This document shows, piece after piece, positions 47,247 to 59,441 of a stretch of 64,000 nt of DNA. Position 1 is the first letter of the stretch; each line of letters opens with the position of its first letter. The position numbers were made by a program, and so were the translations under genes. This DNA comes from Reticulitermes lucifugus (lineage: Eukaryota > Arthropoda > Insecta > Blattodea > Rhinotermitidae): NCBI GenBank assembly GCA_026260175.1, contig JAKCWW010000001.1:1-64000 (forward strand), given 5' to 3'. The notes below the pieces were generated by a model, which ran no database searches, was not told the origin of the DNA, and was given only the letters and a program-made list of their open reading frames with translations.

Positions 47247-48001
47247 TTACTACGGAATGCTGGTACTCCTTCGGCTTTGGAAGTAAGTTCCAAAACATTT
47301 TCAGTTGCGTGTTTCAGAGTGTTGGCTAGCAGCGCAAATTGTGCTGTTGTGTAAAGAACAAGTAAGAAGCCGAATGTATTCACTGTTGTCGTGATGAAGT
47401 ATCCCACACTGGTAACAACAGTAGCATAGATTACACGAAATACGTAAAATGGGCTGTCTGCTGTTTGAAACGGAAGGGTGACTCTACTTGATGACTCCCA
47501 CGCCGGTACAAAGTCCTTGTCCCTGTCTTCAGGGGGTGTGACTTTACCTAAAAAAACTAATGTCATTATTGATGATGGATACCATATAGCCTTTACCAGT
47601 CTGCTCGCCTGAGAAAAATAGGATTTAATTACTGCTGACTGTTTCGTGGTAAGAGGGGAATTGTGTATGTAAATGTCGCTGAAGCTGTGAATGAGATGCA
47701 GGTACTCATTCCTGTATTGAATAAGAGACACCAGCTTGACAGTGCTCTTAGTGATTGTTATTAAGAAGACTAAAGTTTCCCCCAAATCGTGAGGGGTGTC
47801 TCGGAATCGGTACATTTCAGCCAATGCGCCGACCAAGAATGTGACAAACAGCACAATCATTAAGTATCTAATTAGGCCCGTGCAACCTGATATAATCCTT
47901 CTAGTACCGGCAGTATCTTCTCTAAGATATCCGCAAGCCTGAATCAGTCTCAAATTCAGACTCATGATGTTCTGTTTTTGAAGGTCTTCTGGAAATTCCA
48001 T
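47247..48001 (-). CDS. Odorant receptor, first coding exon (7tm_6 family)
   Basis: Insect odorant receptors are seven-pass membrane proteins that pair with the co-receptor Orco to form odour-gated cation channels in the dendrites of olfactory neurons. This exon encodes 251 codons from an ATG at 48001. Visible in the protein: an N-terminal NLRLIQACGYL segment, then hydrophobic stretches at about residues 44-62, 75-95, 132-152 and 187-216 (TM1-TM4), the LPFQT stretch before TM4 at 176-180, the family motif QFALLANTLKHA at 221-232, and then a hydrophilic loop. Two donors are possible. GTAAGT at 47250 fits consensus better but leaves phase 1. GTACGT at 47246 leaves phase 2, which matches the next exon and the phase of the paralogous exon at 62983-63205, so I chose it. 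The open frame continues to 47084, but those residues are intron read-through. No 5' UTR exon or promoter is recognisable upstream. The family call is firm; the ligand cannot be told. Confidence 0.9.
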
Positions 48002-49077
48002 TGCAGATTATTGCGTCACTTTCCGCAGCGTTCCTCTCACTAACAACAAGGGCGATGAGCTACAGCCCGCGCCAACCAGAAAATTCTGTGCTCTGTAGTT
48101 GTTACGTATACGTATTTATATTCATGCGATAGATTAGATAATTGATTACACTGTCACAAATTCTGGTAAAATTTGATTATTATTTTTATCTGTTATTACG
48201 TGCTGTGTTTACGAAATTTTGTTCTTGAAATGCTGTCTTTATGCAGACGGTCTCTGCTTACACAACTTTCTATACGTTTTTGTAATTCCTAGAGTATAAA
48301 TAATCAGCGAACATGCCCAATTACAGCTCTTATGTTCATATGAAAAGTTCCGTTTCTGTCAGCGTGTTGGGTTCGGTGAAAGGTTAATGTCTATGTGAAC
48401 CTGACACACTGAGAGACAAGGCAGAAATTGAAACCTTCTGTCTTGCGCAGAGTAACGTGTACGTTTCAATGAATGATCATTATGTAATATATATATAATG
48501 TCATTTATATTCATTAAGATCGCTTATATAGCGGAAAAGGCTTATGTTCCATATTTGTAAAAGTATGCGACAAGGAATTTTCTTGAAATAACAAAGAGCG
48601 TATCGTGAGATTTGTAATTAAACTAGTGGCAGCATGTCTTGCTTTCAGAGTGTTTTAATATTAATGTTTTAAATTTCTTAAGACATTTACAGCAGAGTTA
48701 ATATACATATACGATTGGACATATCCAAATCAACAAATTAATAATCAAAAGACAAATAAAAGAATGGGATGTAATAATTTATTGCGCATACGATTTCAGC
48801 TCCAATGAATAGACAGTTGTACAGTGTCTTGCAATTTGGAGAAAGCAATATAAAAGGAATACATTTGATACAGTGTTGAAATATGTATTGAATTGATTGT
48901 CTGGAACAGGAACACGTGTGGAAAGGAATGTCAGGCTGTCGGTGAATAGAATAGTGACAGAAAATGCCACGATTTGAGAGTCCTATAATAATAACATTAA
49001 ATGTCCTTGAAAAGTTTTACAATGTACAGTGTGTTTCAGAATGTATTGTGTGCTTTCATAGACAGATAAAACGTAGG
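48002..49077. other. Region upstream of the OR start codon
   Basis: This should contain the OR promoter and 5' UTR. No TATA box or initiator could be placed with confidence. Nothing else coding was found. Confidence 0.4.
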
Positions 49078-49384
49078 TTAAAAGGTAGAGGTAAAGGGAT
49101 CCCTGTACAGGCTCTTAGGGCTCCAGAAGTTAGGGGCTCCCAGAAGTTCTAGACAATCGGCACATGAAGGTGGCAAGGTCGTTAGTCCTACGCACTTGCC
49201 GCCTTTTCCCCCCAGGAGAGATCCCTCGTACTCATTTTTGTTAGAGGCTGATTCGACCCCAGGGCCATAGTGCAGCCGGAAGGCTTAGGTCAATGAAAAA
49301 TCCCAATGACCCCATCGGGAATCGAATCCGCGACATTACAGCTGGTAGCGTAGTGCCTCAACCAACTGCGCCACCGCGTATCCC
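49078..49384 (-). mobile_element. tRNA-derived SINE, family 2, copy 1
   Basis: Head on the minus strand: A box TGGCGCAGTTGG at 49362-49373 and B box GGATTCGATTCCC at about 49318-49330. The body continues to about 49078 with CTTCCGGCTGCACTATGGC and CCACCTTCATGTGCC. The second copy is at 62362-62646. Confidence 0.88.
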
Positions 49385-49429
49385 AAATCATATGTTAAGG
49401 ACAAAAAAAGTTTTATTACGTACAAATAT

Positions 49430-50340
49430 TTACCTCCGGATTCTAAGGGGAGGCCAGGATCATCACTGGAGGAGATTGGTCAAAGTCAATAATCTTTTAT
49501 CAGTAATCCAAGAAGTGTCTCAGGCGAACAAATTGTTAAGTGCACACATCAAAGGACACGATGTGCAGAATGTTGTGCGAGAGGCTTACGTTCCGTGAGT
49601 ACAAACTGCAAGCAGGTTGACTGACGAACTCATACATATGAATTTGTGATTAACGTGTTGAGAAGAGCAGACGAAAATGAAGGATTTTTGGAAACTGATC
49701 ATGTTTTCCGATGAAGCGAAACTTCACACATCCATGAAATTGCACCATAATAACGTGGGAACTTGAAGCAATGAACACTCACACGAGATAATGAAGCGTG
49801 TCAGAGATAGCCCTAAATTCAATTCCTGGCCTGTTGTGCTTGTCGGTCAAATAAGGAGACTTTATCTCTTCATTCAGAAAATGATCGATAGCATCACTTA
49901 AGCTACTTTGACATGCTCCGACAATGCGCAATCTCACAAGTTGGTGGAAGGCTGGGCATCTTGTTTTTCCAACAGGATGGTGCTCCGCCTCATGTCAGTT
50001 ACAACCTTCTTTAGTTTTTGCTTGAAGTTTTCCGATCGGTGGCTGGACAGGGTGGTGTACTCCCATGGTCTTGTAGGTCGCCTGATGTTACCCTCTTAGA
50101 CCTTTTGTGTGGGGGGTTTTCAAGTCCCAGGTGTACACATAAAGTGATTTCGCAGAACTTAAAGTGCTCGTACTGGAAGCATCTGAGACCTTGCTGTAGA
50201 TGTCCCACGAAAAACGAACATAGAATCTGCATACCCTCTGAATGTGTGCAGAGCTACGAGTATAAGCGGGGCTCTTATTGACGTGCTAAATGCTGTTAGA
50301 ACTGTATATAGGAGTTGCCAAACCACATTGGTTAATAAAT
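49430..50340 (+). mobile_element. Tc1/mariner-type transposase relic
   Basis: Fragments in order: SAHIKGHDVQNVVREAYV, FWKLIMFSDEAKLHTS (the SDEA.FH catalytic block), GGRLGILFFQQDGAPPHVSY (the QQDGAPPH block), VLPWSCRSPDVTLLDLLCGG (the WP.RSPDL..LDFFLWG block) and QNLKCSYWKHL. These are the conserved blocks of DDE transposases of the insect mariner-like group with that QQDGA.PH / RSPDLTPLD signature. The frame changes and has stops. Inverted ends were not found. Confidence 0.8.
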
Positions 50341-51640
50341 GCGTTACGAAATCGCGGATTTCCTTCTGTGCCGACTGTATGTAAGCACATATAACTTGGA
50401 ATGAATTAAAAATAACTTAAAAATTTGGCCTTCATATGTGATGGTGTCAGAAGATACCGTACCTTTCCAGTAGTTCAAAGAAGCCTAAGATTATCGATGG
50501 TCAGACTCTCAGACGACAGCTAGTCCTGTCTCTGATATACAAGTTTCTGTCACGGATGTAGAATTACGTTATCACCGTAGACAATAAGAATTGATAGTCC
50601 TAATGATGACGGGGAAAGAATAAATCAATTTAGAATGTGTAATAGGCCCATTTTGTATCGTATCATGAACCGAACATCCCTTTCTTGATACAACCCCTGA
50701 CATCATCTAGGAAGTCCTTACCGATTTGCTGATGGTACCTATGGTGGTACAAGAATTTCTGGCATTTTATAAAATCCGAAAATTTATTTACATATATAAA
50801 ATTGCCCTCCACTGTACCCTGTCTTGAGTCAGACGAATCAAATTCACACGCTCAAAAACTACTTCGTTAATGATACAATATCAACCTGAATCTAGATAAA
50901 TATAATTTCCATCAAATTTATCACACGTAATGTAAATGAACGCCAAGAAAAAGATGAATGCAAACTTATGACGAAAGAAGTTTCGAAATTCCATACATTA
51001 CAAATTGTATCATTCTTTCTACCCTTTCCATTTTTTGCGTCCTGACACAAGGAACACTTTTAACGTCATACCTTTAGGTATGCTTATAGAGTAATGATCC
51101 TAAGAGACATGTATACTTGCTGGGAAGGGGAAGACGAGAAATGTGCTTCACTGGGGAATCAGGATATAAGAGACGGGTGAGTGGAAAGTGGAAGAAAAAA
51201 AGTGTTGCATCAATTGACAAATCAGAGCCATAGGATGAAATGCCCTTCAAGTTAGGCATTTTAGCGGTAGCAGAAATGGAGGGATGTGGGGAATACTGCC
51301 GTGGGAAGACGAATGATAACATATAGTCTGGCAGCCTTCCCACACGTTTGGGCTTCTTGTTCTTCTTCTCTTTCTATTTTCCATGAAGGAAGATCGTGTT
51401 GTACTTGAACTCTTGAACAAATCTTCATCCTGGCATTTGGAGTCACCGAACTTGGAAGGTGGCTGTTTACATAAAATATTGAAACCTGAAGACCCAAATA
51501 GTTTGAGATAGATTACATTTTGTACTGCAGAAATATTTTGTAAGGTGATCTTCTTAAGAGTTCAATAACACGCGATTCGAATCTCACCAGTTACGTATAA
51601 TTAAAACATTTTCATCCTATTTACATAAGAGGCTGATTCC
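50341..51640. other. No recognisable gene
   Basis: Short frames only. Confidence 0.45.
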
Positions 51641-51890
51641 ATTGGCCGCGTGGTCTAAGGCGTGCGTCTGCAGCCTCTCGCTTGCTGGGATTGCAGGTTC
51701 GAATCCCGCCGAGGGCATGGATGTCTGTCTCTTGTGAGTGTTGTGTGTTGTGATGTAGAGGTCTCTGCGTAGGGCTGATCACTCGTCCAGAGGTGTCCTA
51801 CCGAGTGCGTTGTGTCTGTGATCGTGAAGCCTCGATAATTAGAAGGCCCTGGCCCACTAGGGGCTGTTGCACCATGGAAAAAAATACAAG
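51640..51890 (+). mobile_element. tRNA-derived SINE, family 1, copy 2
   Basis: A box TGGCCGCGTGGT at 51643-51654 and B box GGTTCGAATCCC at 51697-51708, then a body like copy 1 (TCTTGTGAGTGTTGTG, CTCGTCCAGAGGTGTCCTAC). It ends GGGGCTGTTGCACCATGG plus an A-rich tail. The GGCTGTTGCACCA end is shared with the LINE at 61443-61807. Confidence 0.9.
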
Positions 51891-53274
51891 AGACTTAAAA
51901 TGACAATGTTGTACGGTAATAGCGAAGTTTTCTACTGTATATGATCCAGGGCTGGTTCCAGTCACCTCTCATATTGACAGACTAATTGTATTGTATGTTT
52001 AAGTTGCTGCCATAAATAGTATCCGAAGATGTAACATTGTTCGAACCAAAACTCATTCGAACACGAAAACAAGCGTGTAAAACAGTTCAAGCACTATACC
52101 CTGTTTGCCAAAGATCAATTTCATTACTAAAAATCATACCAAGTCCTCCCTCCTCAGGCTGAAGTGAGTCTAATACAATAGGGTTCCGTACCAAAATTTA
52201 GTAGCATATACATTCCATGCCTCTTGCTTTTAACATATCTATCCGGCCGCAACGCTGCCTGATAGCCAGTCTAATGCCCCTTTGCACGAAGTCCCTCCTT
52301 ACGTTGTGTCCTCCGTGCTACACATCTTCTGTCGTTGGTCCAAATACTTTTGCTACCACTCAATCTATGTCACTGCCGGTATAACGAAATTAAATGGTTG
52401 CCAAGTTTTGTAGAAGAAATTCCAATAGACTTCGATATAAATTCGTAAGAGGTGAGAAACCTTCCAATAGAGGTAAAGCCAGCAGCAGCAAAGACTTGAT
52501 GATGAATCGTTCGTTTGCGAAACGTAGGCGTCTCTTGGAAGGGACCATTTTACATTACGGATCCTACTTATCATAAAGAACTTCTGTATAAAATGTAAAG
52601 TCAGTATTCTATTTAAGATTATTAGTCGGTATCGACAAGTGTCATACTATTTGACAATTTAAACAATAGGATGGGGCTTCGACCTCGCTCGGTTTGTAAA
52701 TAAATGCAAGTTGACTTGTGATGATACTAGACCGCTTGCAATTGTAAGATGGGTTGTGCGGACTTTATTAAGACTAGTAGAAGAAGAAGAAGAAGCGTGG
52801 GCGGTGATTTTATGGTGCTGCTGCTCTGATGATAATAATGATGATCGTGGTAATGATGATAATGACGAAAATGACGACGACAACGAAGCAGACGATCCAG
52901 ATAATGGAAATTATGTTGAAGATAAAGAATACTCAGAAGGATACTAAGAAACAGATGATGCTAAATAATTACTTGCGAAGTTTTGATAGTAAGTTAGTTG
53001 CGTTTTATGGAAGACGTAGATACATTACCGTGTTTACAAGAATCTAGCCCTGCTGCTTGCCATGAGGAACTTGATTCCAGTTTACGCACTAGCATAATTT
53101 TCTGCACACATTTTATTTCACAATTCCATCTATTCCCGTGTCTCCAACAGAGTCTCTTACCCTCCAATTATCCTGCCAAAATTATGTATGAACTTATTTG
53201 TCTCCTAATAATGCTCATATTAGGTCAGCGTAATTATTAGAATCGCTAAAATATTATAAACCGTCCACGCCTGT
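51891..53274. other. No recognisable gene; trinucleotide repeats
   Basis: A GAA run at about 52778-52796 and GAT/GAC-rich DNA at 52825-52900 produce an acidic chance frame (52711-52947). A weak TTGATGA...GAAACGTAGG motif is at 52498-52530. Confidence 0.5.
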
Positions 53275-53380
53275 TACCTGTTGTTGGGCGTTGGTCTCAA
53301 TGTTTCGCGAAGAGTACAAAGGATGCAGCTTCGCATTATGTAATTTCCTCCAACCCCCACTTACATGCATTTCCTGTCTG
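53275..53380 (-). mobile_element. LINE fragment
   Basis: The minus strand reads GWRKLHNAKLHPLYSSRNIE, matching GEWRKLHNEELHDLYSSPNI of the LINE family at 17-18.8 kb. Confidence 0.65.
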
Positions 53381-53539
53381 TTGGGTGTAATTTGTCTCCT
53401 CGGAATGTTGTTCTGTATCTACAATGTTTGCTCTTTTCGATCTTAATATCTTATCAGTGTAAAAATTTGTCTTCCGTCTTAAAAATGTGAAATGATGAGG
53501 ATGAGATTTTATGTTGTCACTGCGGTGAGTACGGGCTAC

Positions 53540-53691
53540 TGTCATTTGAGACATGACGTCATTAGGGTGGATGTGCAGTGAGACAAAATGAGCCTCTGAA
53601 ATGTCAGTACACTTGCACCAGACTACACGGCATCACACCTCAGATGACAGTAGTTTTATTTGTCACCACCGCGATCACCTCAAATTTTACG
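53540..53691 (+). repeat. Dispersed repeat C, copy 3
   Basis: GCCTCTGAAATGTCAGTACAC, CAGACTACACGGCATCACAC, then CACCACCGCGATCACCTCAA. The clearest copy of the 3' part of this repeat. Confidence 0.65.
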
Positions 53692-54613
53692 TTTAGTCTC
53701 CTTTTTCCCTTAAAGCGAGGTATAAGATTTCATAACCCCCTGTATGGTGTCCACAAAAGTAGCTAGTAAGTGGCGAGGAGGATTCTCTGACAGTCTTCCT
53801 CTACCATACTGAAACATATTAAAGTCGAGTGACATGTCTCTTTAAGAGTCACATTTGCGAAATTGTCTTTTCGAATGAAGCGGGCGGACATCCTGCTCTG
53901 CGCTGAAACCAACACCAGACGTGTAATGAAGTGTTTGCTTTGTGTTTAAAGTCCAGTCCACTGTCTGTAAAGTAGCTAATTCCTGGCAATTTCATTCTCG
54001 TTACCACTTCCTGATTGACTGTGGTATTCGCATTGTCTCGTATTTAGTTTGTACCAGTTTTTCTGTCATTGTTGTACAAGGATTGGAGCATCAACTTCAT
54101 ATCTCATTCTCTCGTAGTACAGAGGTTCGTGGCATGTCTCAGCATGAAGTTGGTTGGACATAGGGAAACTTTATCTTCAGTTTATCGTATAAAGATTAAA
54201 GTATGTTTCTAGGACAGTTAACATAATAGAGGCCTGGATAAGACTTGTTACCAAGAAGCTTCGTATTATTAACTGTTTGCCAAGTTATATTGCTCTTATG
54301 ACGTCCAGAAATATAAGATCGAACCGATATATAGCACGCACGGCGTCATGGAGAAATACATAGAAAATTTGGATAAGAAAATTTCAGCGTAGGAGCGACT
54401 TGTTATGGACCTGCCTAAAAAAGATGTTAGGATATTATTAAGTGGATACGCTAGAAATACGGCGTAAAAGTATGGTTTTGTAAAAATATTTTCTGAGTAA
54501 GAAGCTGGAGTTTAAGGTAAGGTCACAGGATGCTTTAAGCATGTGAGTTTGCATGAAAGTATTATTTGTGGTTCCATAACACGATTTATGTTAGTATGTT
54601 GGTTTTTTGTTCA
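53692..54613. other. No recognisable gene
   Basis: Short frames only. Confidence 0.45.
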
Positions 54614-54700
54614 GTGAGTGAGTGAATGAGTGAGTGAGTGAGTGAGTGAGTGAGTGAGTGAGTGAGTGAATGAGTGAGTGAGTGAGTGAGTCAGTGAGTG
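54614..54700. repeat. (GAGT)n microsatellite
   Basis: About 21 GAGT units with a few GAAT and CAGT variants. Confidence 0.97.
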
Positions 54701-55776
54701 CTTTAGTGAAGTACAAACAGTTATACCTCTTTGAGATTCGGAAGGGCTGGCCAAGAACTGTTTCAAGTTAATGAAAACGCAGCCATAAATAAAAAAACTT
54801 CCATGGATAGAACGTAGATTTTTTATGGGCTTGGATTGTGTGTCTTTTTCAGAAACACTTGATTTTCATTGTGGGGTTTCTTCGTAACAAAACTTCTCAT
54901 CTTTTCGCTTCTTATTTCCCCGCTTCCGTTTCTGCTCTCTTTTCTTCTTGGCCTGTCACTGTGATGTTTCCCTAATTCCTAAGGGTCTTCGTCTGTTTCC
55001 CGGTCACTTGAATTATTAACCACATGAGAAACGCAGTACTGTAGAGCTGACCTCTGATCTGCGTTGCAGGCACAGTGTGTCACATAGTGTACATATGTAC
55101 TATGCAGACAGACTGATGAAACCCGGCGTCAGTTCTGTCTGACTTTTAATTTAAGTTGTATTAAGTTGCTTACTGTGAATATAGTTACAAGAAACCTTTC
55201 AGGCCAGGACAAGCGACGTCACGAAACTTCCTTTCGTGACTTCTTTTTAACTCCTTACAGAATTTAAACAAATATCGCGAAACTTACCTTCGTCCCATGA
55301 TCGTTCTTGGCGGAACGTGTCAACTTCTGACCACTTATTTGTATCTCTTTCTTTCCCAGTCCGTTTCTCTATTTCTGTACCTTCTCCTTCAGCTACCAGG
55401 CGTAGGTCAAACCTTTGTTCCCTGTTCAGGAACTGCAGTCCTTTCTTTTTCTTCTTCCGGGTGACCCGACGTCATTTTTACTGGGGACTGCAGGACGTTA
55501 AACCAGATGTGCTATTGCCATCTTCCATACTTTTGGAGGTATTCAGTGCTGATATTCTTCGTGTTTTATATTTTCTCAGATTGCATGTTTTTATTTCCTT
55601 AATTTCTTATGTGTTCAGTAAACGTAACGGAACTATGTACTGAATTAAATTCCGTCTGTCCTTGAAGCACACACGTAGTTATTTAAATAGTAACTGAGTT
55701 TGATGAGTAACGCAAGTTCTATTTAAACGATAATAAAATTTACTTAATTTTAGGCTTCCGCCGCAATGTTGATGAA
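54701..55776. other. No recognisable gene
   Basis: A 108-codon frame at 55317-55643 shows no recognised domain. Confidence 0.45.
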
Positions 55777-55855
55777 ATCGGCGCTCTTGTGGGATATTAG
55801 CGGCGTCTTGTGGTAATTACCACGAGGCCGTGTAATATCCCACAAGAGCGCCGAT
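55777..55855. repeat. 79-bp near-perfect palindrome
   Basis: ATCGGCGCTCTTGTGGGATA starts the left arm and is perfectly mirrored at the right. The centre GTGGTAATTACCAC is itself palindromic. The ends match those of 31564-31766 (GCGCTCTT.TGGGATAT). A minimal version of that element without the stem-loop motifs. Confidence 0.9.
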
Positions 55856-57059
55856 CTCAAAAGTTACTTACTTCGAAAATGATAATACTGAAGATTGAAA
55901 TATCATGTCGTGTGACCATTGATGGAATGCAACAGTCCTTGCTGTTTTATTTGTACTTATTAAATGTTTTATCACTAGCAGCATTTACACTCAACTATCG
56001 TGAGTCTCTAATAAATATGTGATGTTGATGGATTTTATGAAGGCTGTTGACAGTTACAAACAAAACCTAATTAATGAAGCCACAGGATATGAAAGGAAAT
56101 GAAGTCTTTTTGCTATCTCTTCCTTATTTTGTTTCTTGTCATTTCTTGTCTTTATACGTAGGCCTATATCCTTTCTGTCCGTCCTGTGATTATTAATACA
56201 GACTTTATTCTATTAGTTGAAATAAGTCGGCGTCCTTCCTACAACTTCTATTCTGATTATGCTTCCATATTCTTCCAACTACATTCATTTGACGCTGTAT
56301 TAGAACAGGTTTTGGGAGAATGGCCTGATAACCAATAAGCACATAATTTTTTTACTTATTTCATGATCGTAGATATCTTTATCATTAAGCTTTTAGATGT
56401 AGGTCGTTACGGCGTGTTTATGTTAATCTTAACACGGTCTCTTCGTGGTCATTTCTGTGAAAACATTCTTGTCAACCCAGAGATCTTTCTAAATAATTCC
56501 TCGATTTTACTTATATTTTGCATCACTTGAACGGTATTAGGAGTCCAGTGACAGAGGTAAGTCTAGTAGTGGTCTCAAACATGCATTTGTGTTCGATTCG
56601 TTTTGGTTCGTAATACGTACTTTGGGTGGGACATCCCATTGTGATGTGTGAAACAGATGAAAGAGTAATCAGACACGAATGTCACAACTATAGTTGAAAG
56701 ATGTTCTATTTATTAATGAGCAATATGTTTCGGCTTTAATTAAATCAGTCATCATAATAAGTACGTGAAGAAAGGATATTTGAGATCTTAACCTTGATAT
56801 GTTTACACATGTTTTTATTTATTAAAAGCCGCAACTGTATAAGTCAAAAGTTAATGTATATTACAACATATTGAAAACGGTGCTGCAGTACCTCTAGTAC
56901 GTATTTTTTCAGAGTTCCCACTTTTACGTAATCTGAAGGTTTTTGTTTTCAGAGTTTGGAAGAAACAACCGCTGAGTGCTATCTTTACCCAATAAATTCA
57001 GACTACACATCATATTGTTTTAAAATATCTTTTCACATTATCTTTTCTGTCTTGGTCGC
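55856..57059. other. No recognisable gene; one degenerate stem-loop motif
   Basis: The minus strand at 56720-56760 has ATGATGA...GCCGAAACATAT, a worn member of the stem-loop family. Confidence 0.45.
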
Positions 57060-57235
57060 TCCAGGTTTTCCTTCCCTTTGAGTGTCTAATTAAACTTTTG
57101 TGCGCTTGCCTCACGCATGCCACTTGCCCATCTCATCTTTTCTGATTTGTAGACCATTATGTAATTTAGTGGGGTGTCAAACCATGAAGCTTCCCATTAT
57201 GCAATTTTCTCCATCCTCCTTGTACTGACTTTTTT
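57060..57235 (-). mobile_element. LINE fragment
   Basis: The minus strand carries GENCIMGSFMV, LHNGLQIRKDEMGKWHA and RQAHKSLIRHSKGRK in shifting frames. They correspond to WRKLHNEEL, then VIKSRRMRWAGHVARMGE. Heavily worn. Confidence 0.5.
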
Positions 57236-57914
57236 GCAGGCCGATCTCTATATTTTCTCTCTGAATTTGTTCGTTTCTTCATTTCTGCCTTTCTGAATCT
57301 CAGTCATAATTCTTTTCTATATTGTGCGGGAATATATATTCATATTTTAATAAGAAAGGCACTAAAGGATATTGTGTGTGTGTGTGGGGGGGGGCGGAGG
57401 ACAAATGTGAAAACATGCTTTAATTCAGTTCTACTACATTCACTTTCCGCTCTTATATTTTGTATTTATTACAGGTAATTTTATTTTAATATTTTACCAT
57501 ATTCTCGGTTTTAATTTAGTCAGTGTTCATTTTGATACTTTTTGTATTTTGTACTTTACTTAAATATATGTTTTTTAAATCCAAACATGATTACGTATTA
57601 TATGTATTAGTCTGTAAATTCTAAATCTAAAAACACCTAACAGGTAGGCCGTACGATGGTTTGTTATGGCTTTATGTAAACTACGTTTTGTCGTGAACCA
57701 GCGTAGCTGAAAATCGGAATTATCCGAAAACTGCAGTGAATGTCTGTAATCTCGATTTCAGTAAAAAAAATTGTCTGACGGTGCAGGTACTGCTAATAGA
57801 TCGCAGAAAGATGGGCACTGTCGGACAAATGTAACTTGCCCATTAGGCTACGTTGCAGAGCACCCCTATGAATCGAAGAAATATATTCAGTCTACCAGCT
57901 GCATTAATTCAGAA

Positions 57915-57965
57915 CAGAATTTGTATGTTTCGACAAATTTCTGTGTCTATCATCAGGGAATGGTA
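57915..57965 (-). repeat. Stem-loop motif of CTGANGA/GAAAC type
   Basis: Minus strand: CTGATGA, TA, GACA, loop, TGTC (a 4-bp hairpin), GAAAC, then ATAC where ATGTA is usual. CTGANGA and GAAAC are intact, but the predicted cut region and outer helix are changed. Confidence 0.4.
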
Positions 57966-59441
57966 TGATGAACGATGCCTGTCAAAAATCCATCGGTCTG
58001 GTCTGGTCGCTCCTTCACGGTCAACCAATGGCCTATGAAGGACGGCGAGCGGAGGGATTTGTAACCCAATTTTATCTGTTTTATTCTTGTGGCAGTATTT
58101 CTCGTGTAAAAGTACTCGTCGCTTTAAATTACTGGGATATGTCCTCAACGTTTGAAGTCGTTGCGATGTTTGTATTTCGCTTACAATATAGTGTTTCATA
58201 CACGATATATATCGGTACGTTTATGATCTGTCTCGGTGCCAGGTTGTACTTGCCTAACTCCTGTCTTTCGTTAGTTATTAAGATCGGAAATTTAACACGG
58301 CCTGCGTATTGTTATTGTACATTCTGCAAAGGGCAGTTTGAGAAGTTGCGTACTATAAATGCGTTATCATTCATCATATCTGGAGATTAATTAAATGGCG
58401 CTAGTTCCGGCCCCACCTTACAACTTGGGACGCTTTCCATTTATCGCTTAGGCATATTGAGTGCGATAATTTGAAACTATAGGGTCTACTATCGCAACGT
58501 ATAGACAAAATTTTCTGAAAATAATGCAATCATTTCCGAAGACGGTCTAGTTCTCACACGAAGAGACATAGATTAGGTGATCACTTTAGAAGCCAATTTT
58601 ATTCCCATAACAGAGTAATTCGACAAGTTCTTTGAATATGTCACCGTTTAAACTTTCAAGTGAACATCGAATCGTGGGCATTTTTTTCTGTATGTTTCCA
58701 AGTAATGGATATGTCTATGGAACCGAACCTGTACATAGATTTAAATTCTAGATGCGAATACTACAAATGCCCCCAGGTGCTCCAGGCATGACATTAATGA
58801 ATATTGGATGGCACCATGTTGCAGGAGGCAGTGATTATTGTGCATCTGTGCTCTAAAGGAGAACTAGAGTTGCTCCCGAGATATTCAGCAAGAATGATAA
58901 CTTCATATTTGAGATGGAGTGAAATGTCAACGTAATGTTAAGAAGGAATTTGGAATATAACCCTAGTTTTCTACGTGTACGTACGGAATTCAAATGTCAA
59001 ATTTTAAAGAAAATCTTTCGTATTTCCAATGCACCTATTGGCCTAAATGATACATGTTTCGCACGTACTCTATAAAGTGAATTTTTAAGAGGCAGATACC
59101 TGTCTGTCAGTGTGTTAGGTATAATTTATTTATGGGGTTTTTAAGGTGCTGTCATAGTCCAGACTACATAGAATTGAGTGACAGGATGATTAATGAATAA
59201 TGAACTGGAGAAATATGGAAGGAAATGATAGAGGCTTAACTCAAAACACTATCCTGTCATTTGCCTGGGGTCACTTAGTAAACTGACGGAGTTTTTAATC
59301 GAAATGTCCGATCTCAAGGCTGATTTTTTAACCCTGGACCCTAAAGGGAACTACGTATGAACCTACTCCCTTTCGACCTTTGATGTCAATATGTTTTAAC
59401 TTTGAACTACTGTATGTTTGTACATGAAATTTGGTACCGCG
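57966..59441. other. No recognisable gene
   Basis: A 141-codon frame at 57965-58390 lacks recognisable features and splice context. Confidence 0.45.

Noticed and set aside
49318-49384. tRNA gene on the minus strand
   Set aside because: Same reasoning; SINE family 2 with a long shared body.
52711-52947. Acidic protein (D/N-rich)
   Set aside because: Encoded by GAA and GAT microsatellite DNA.
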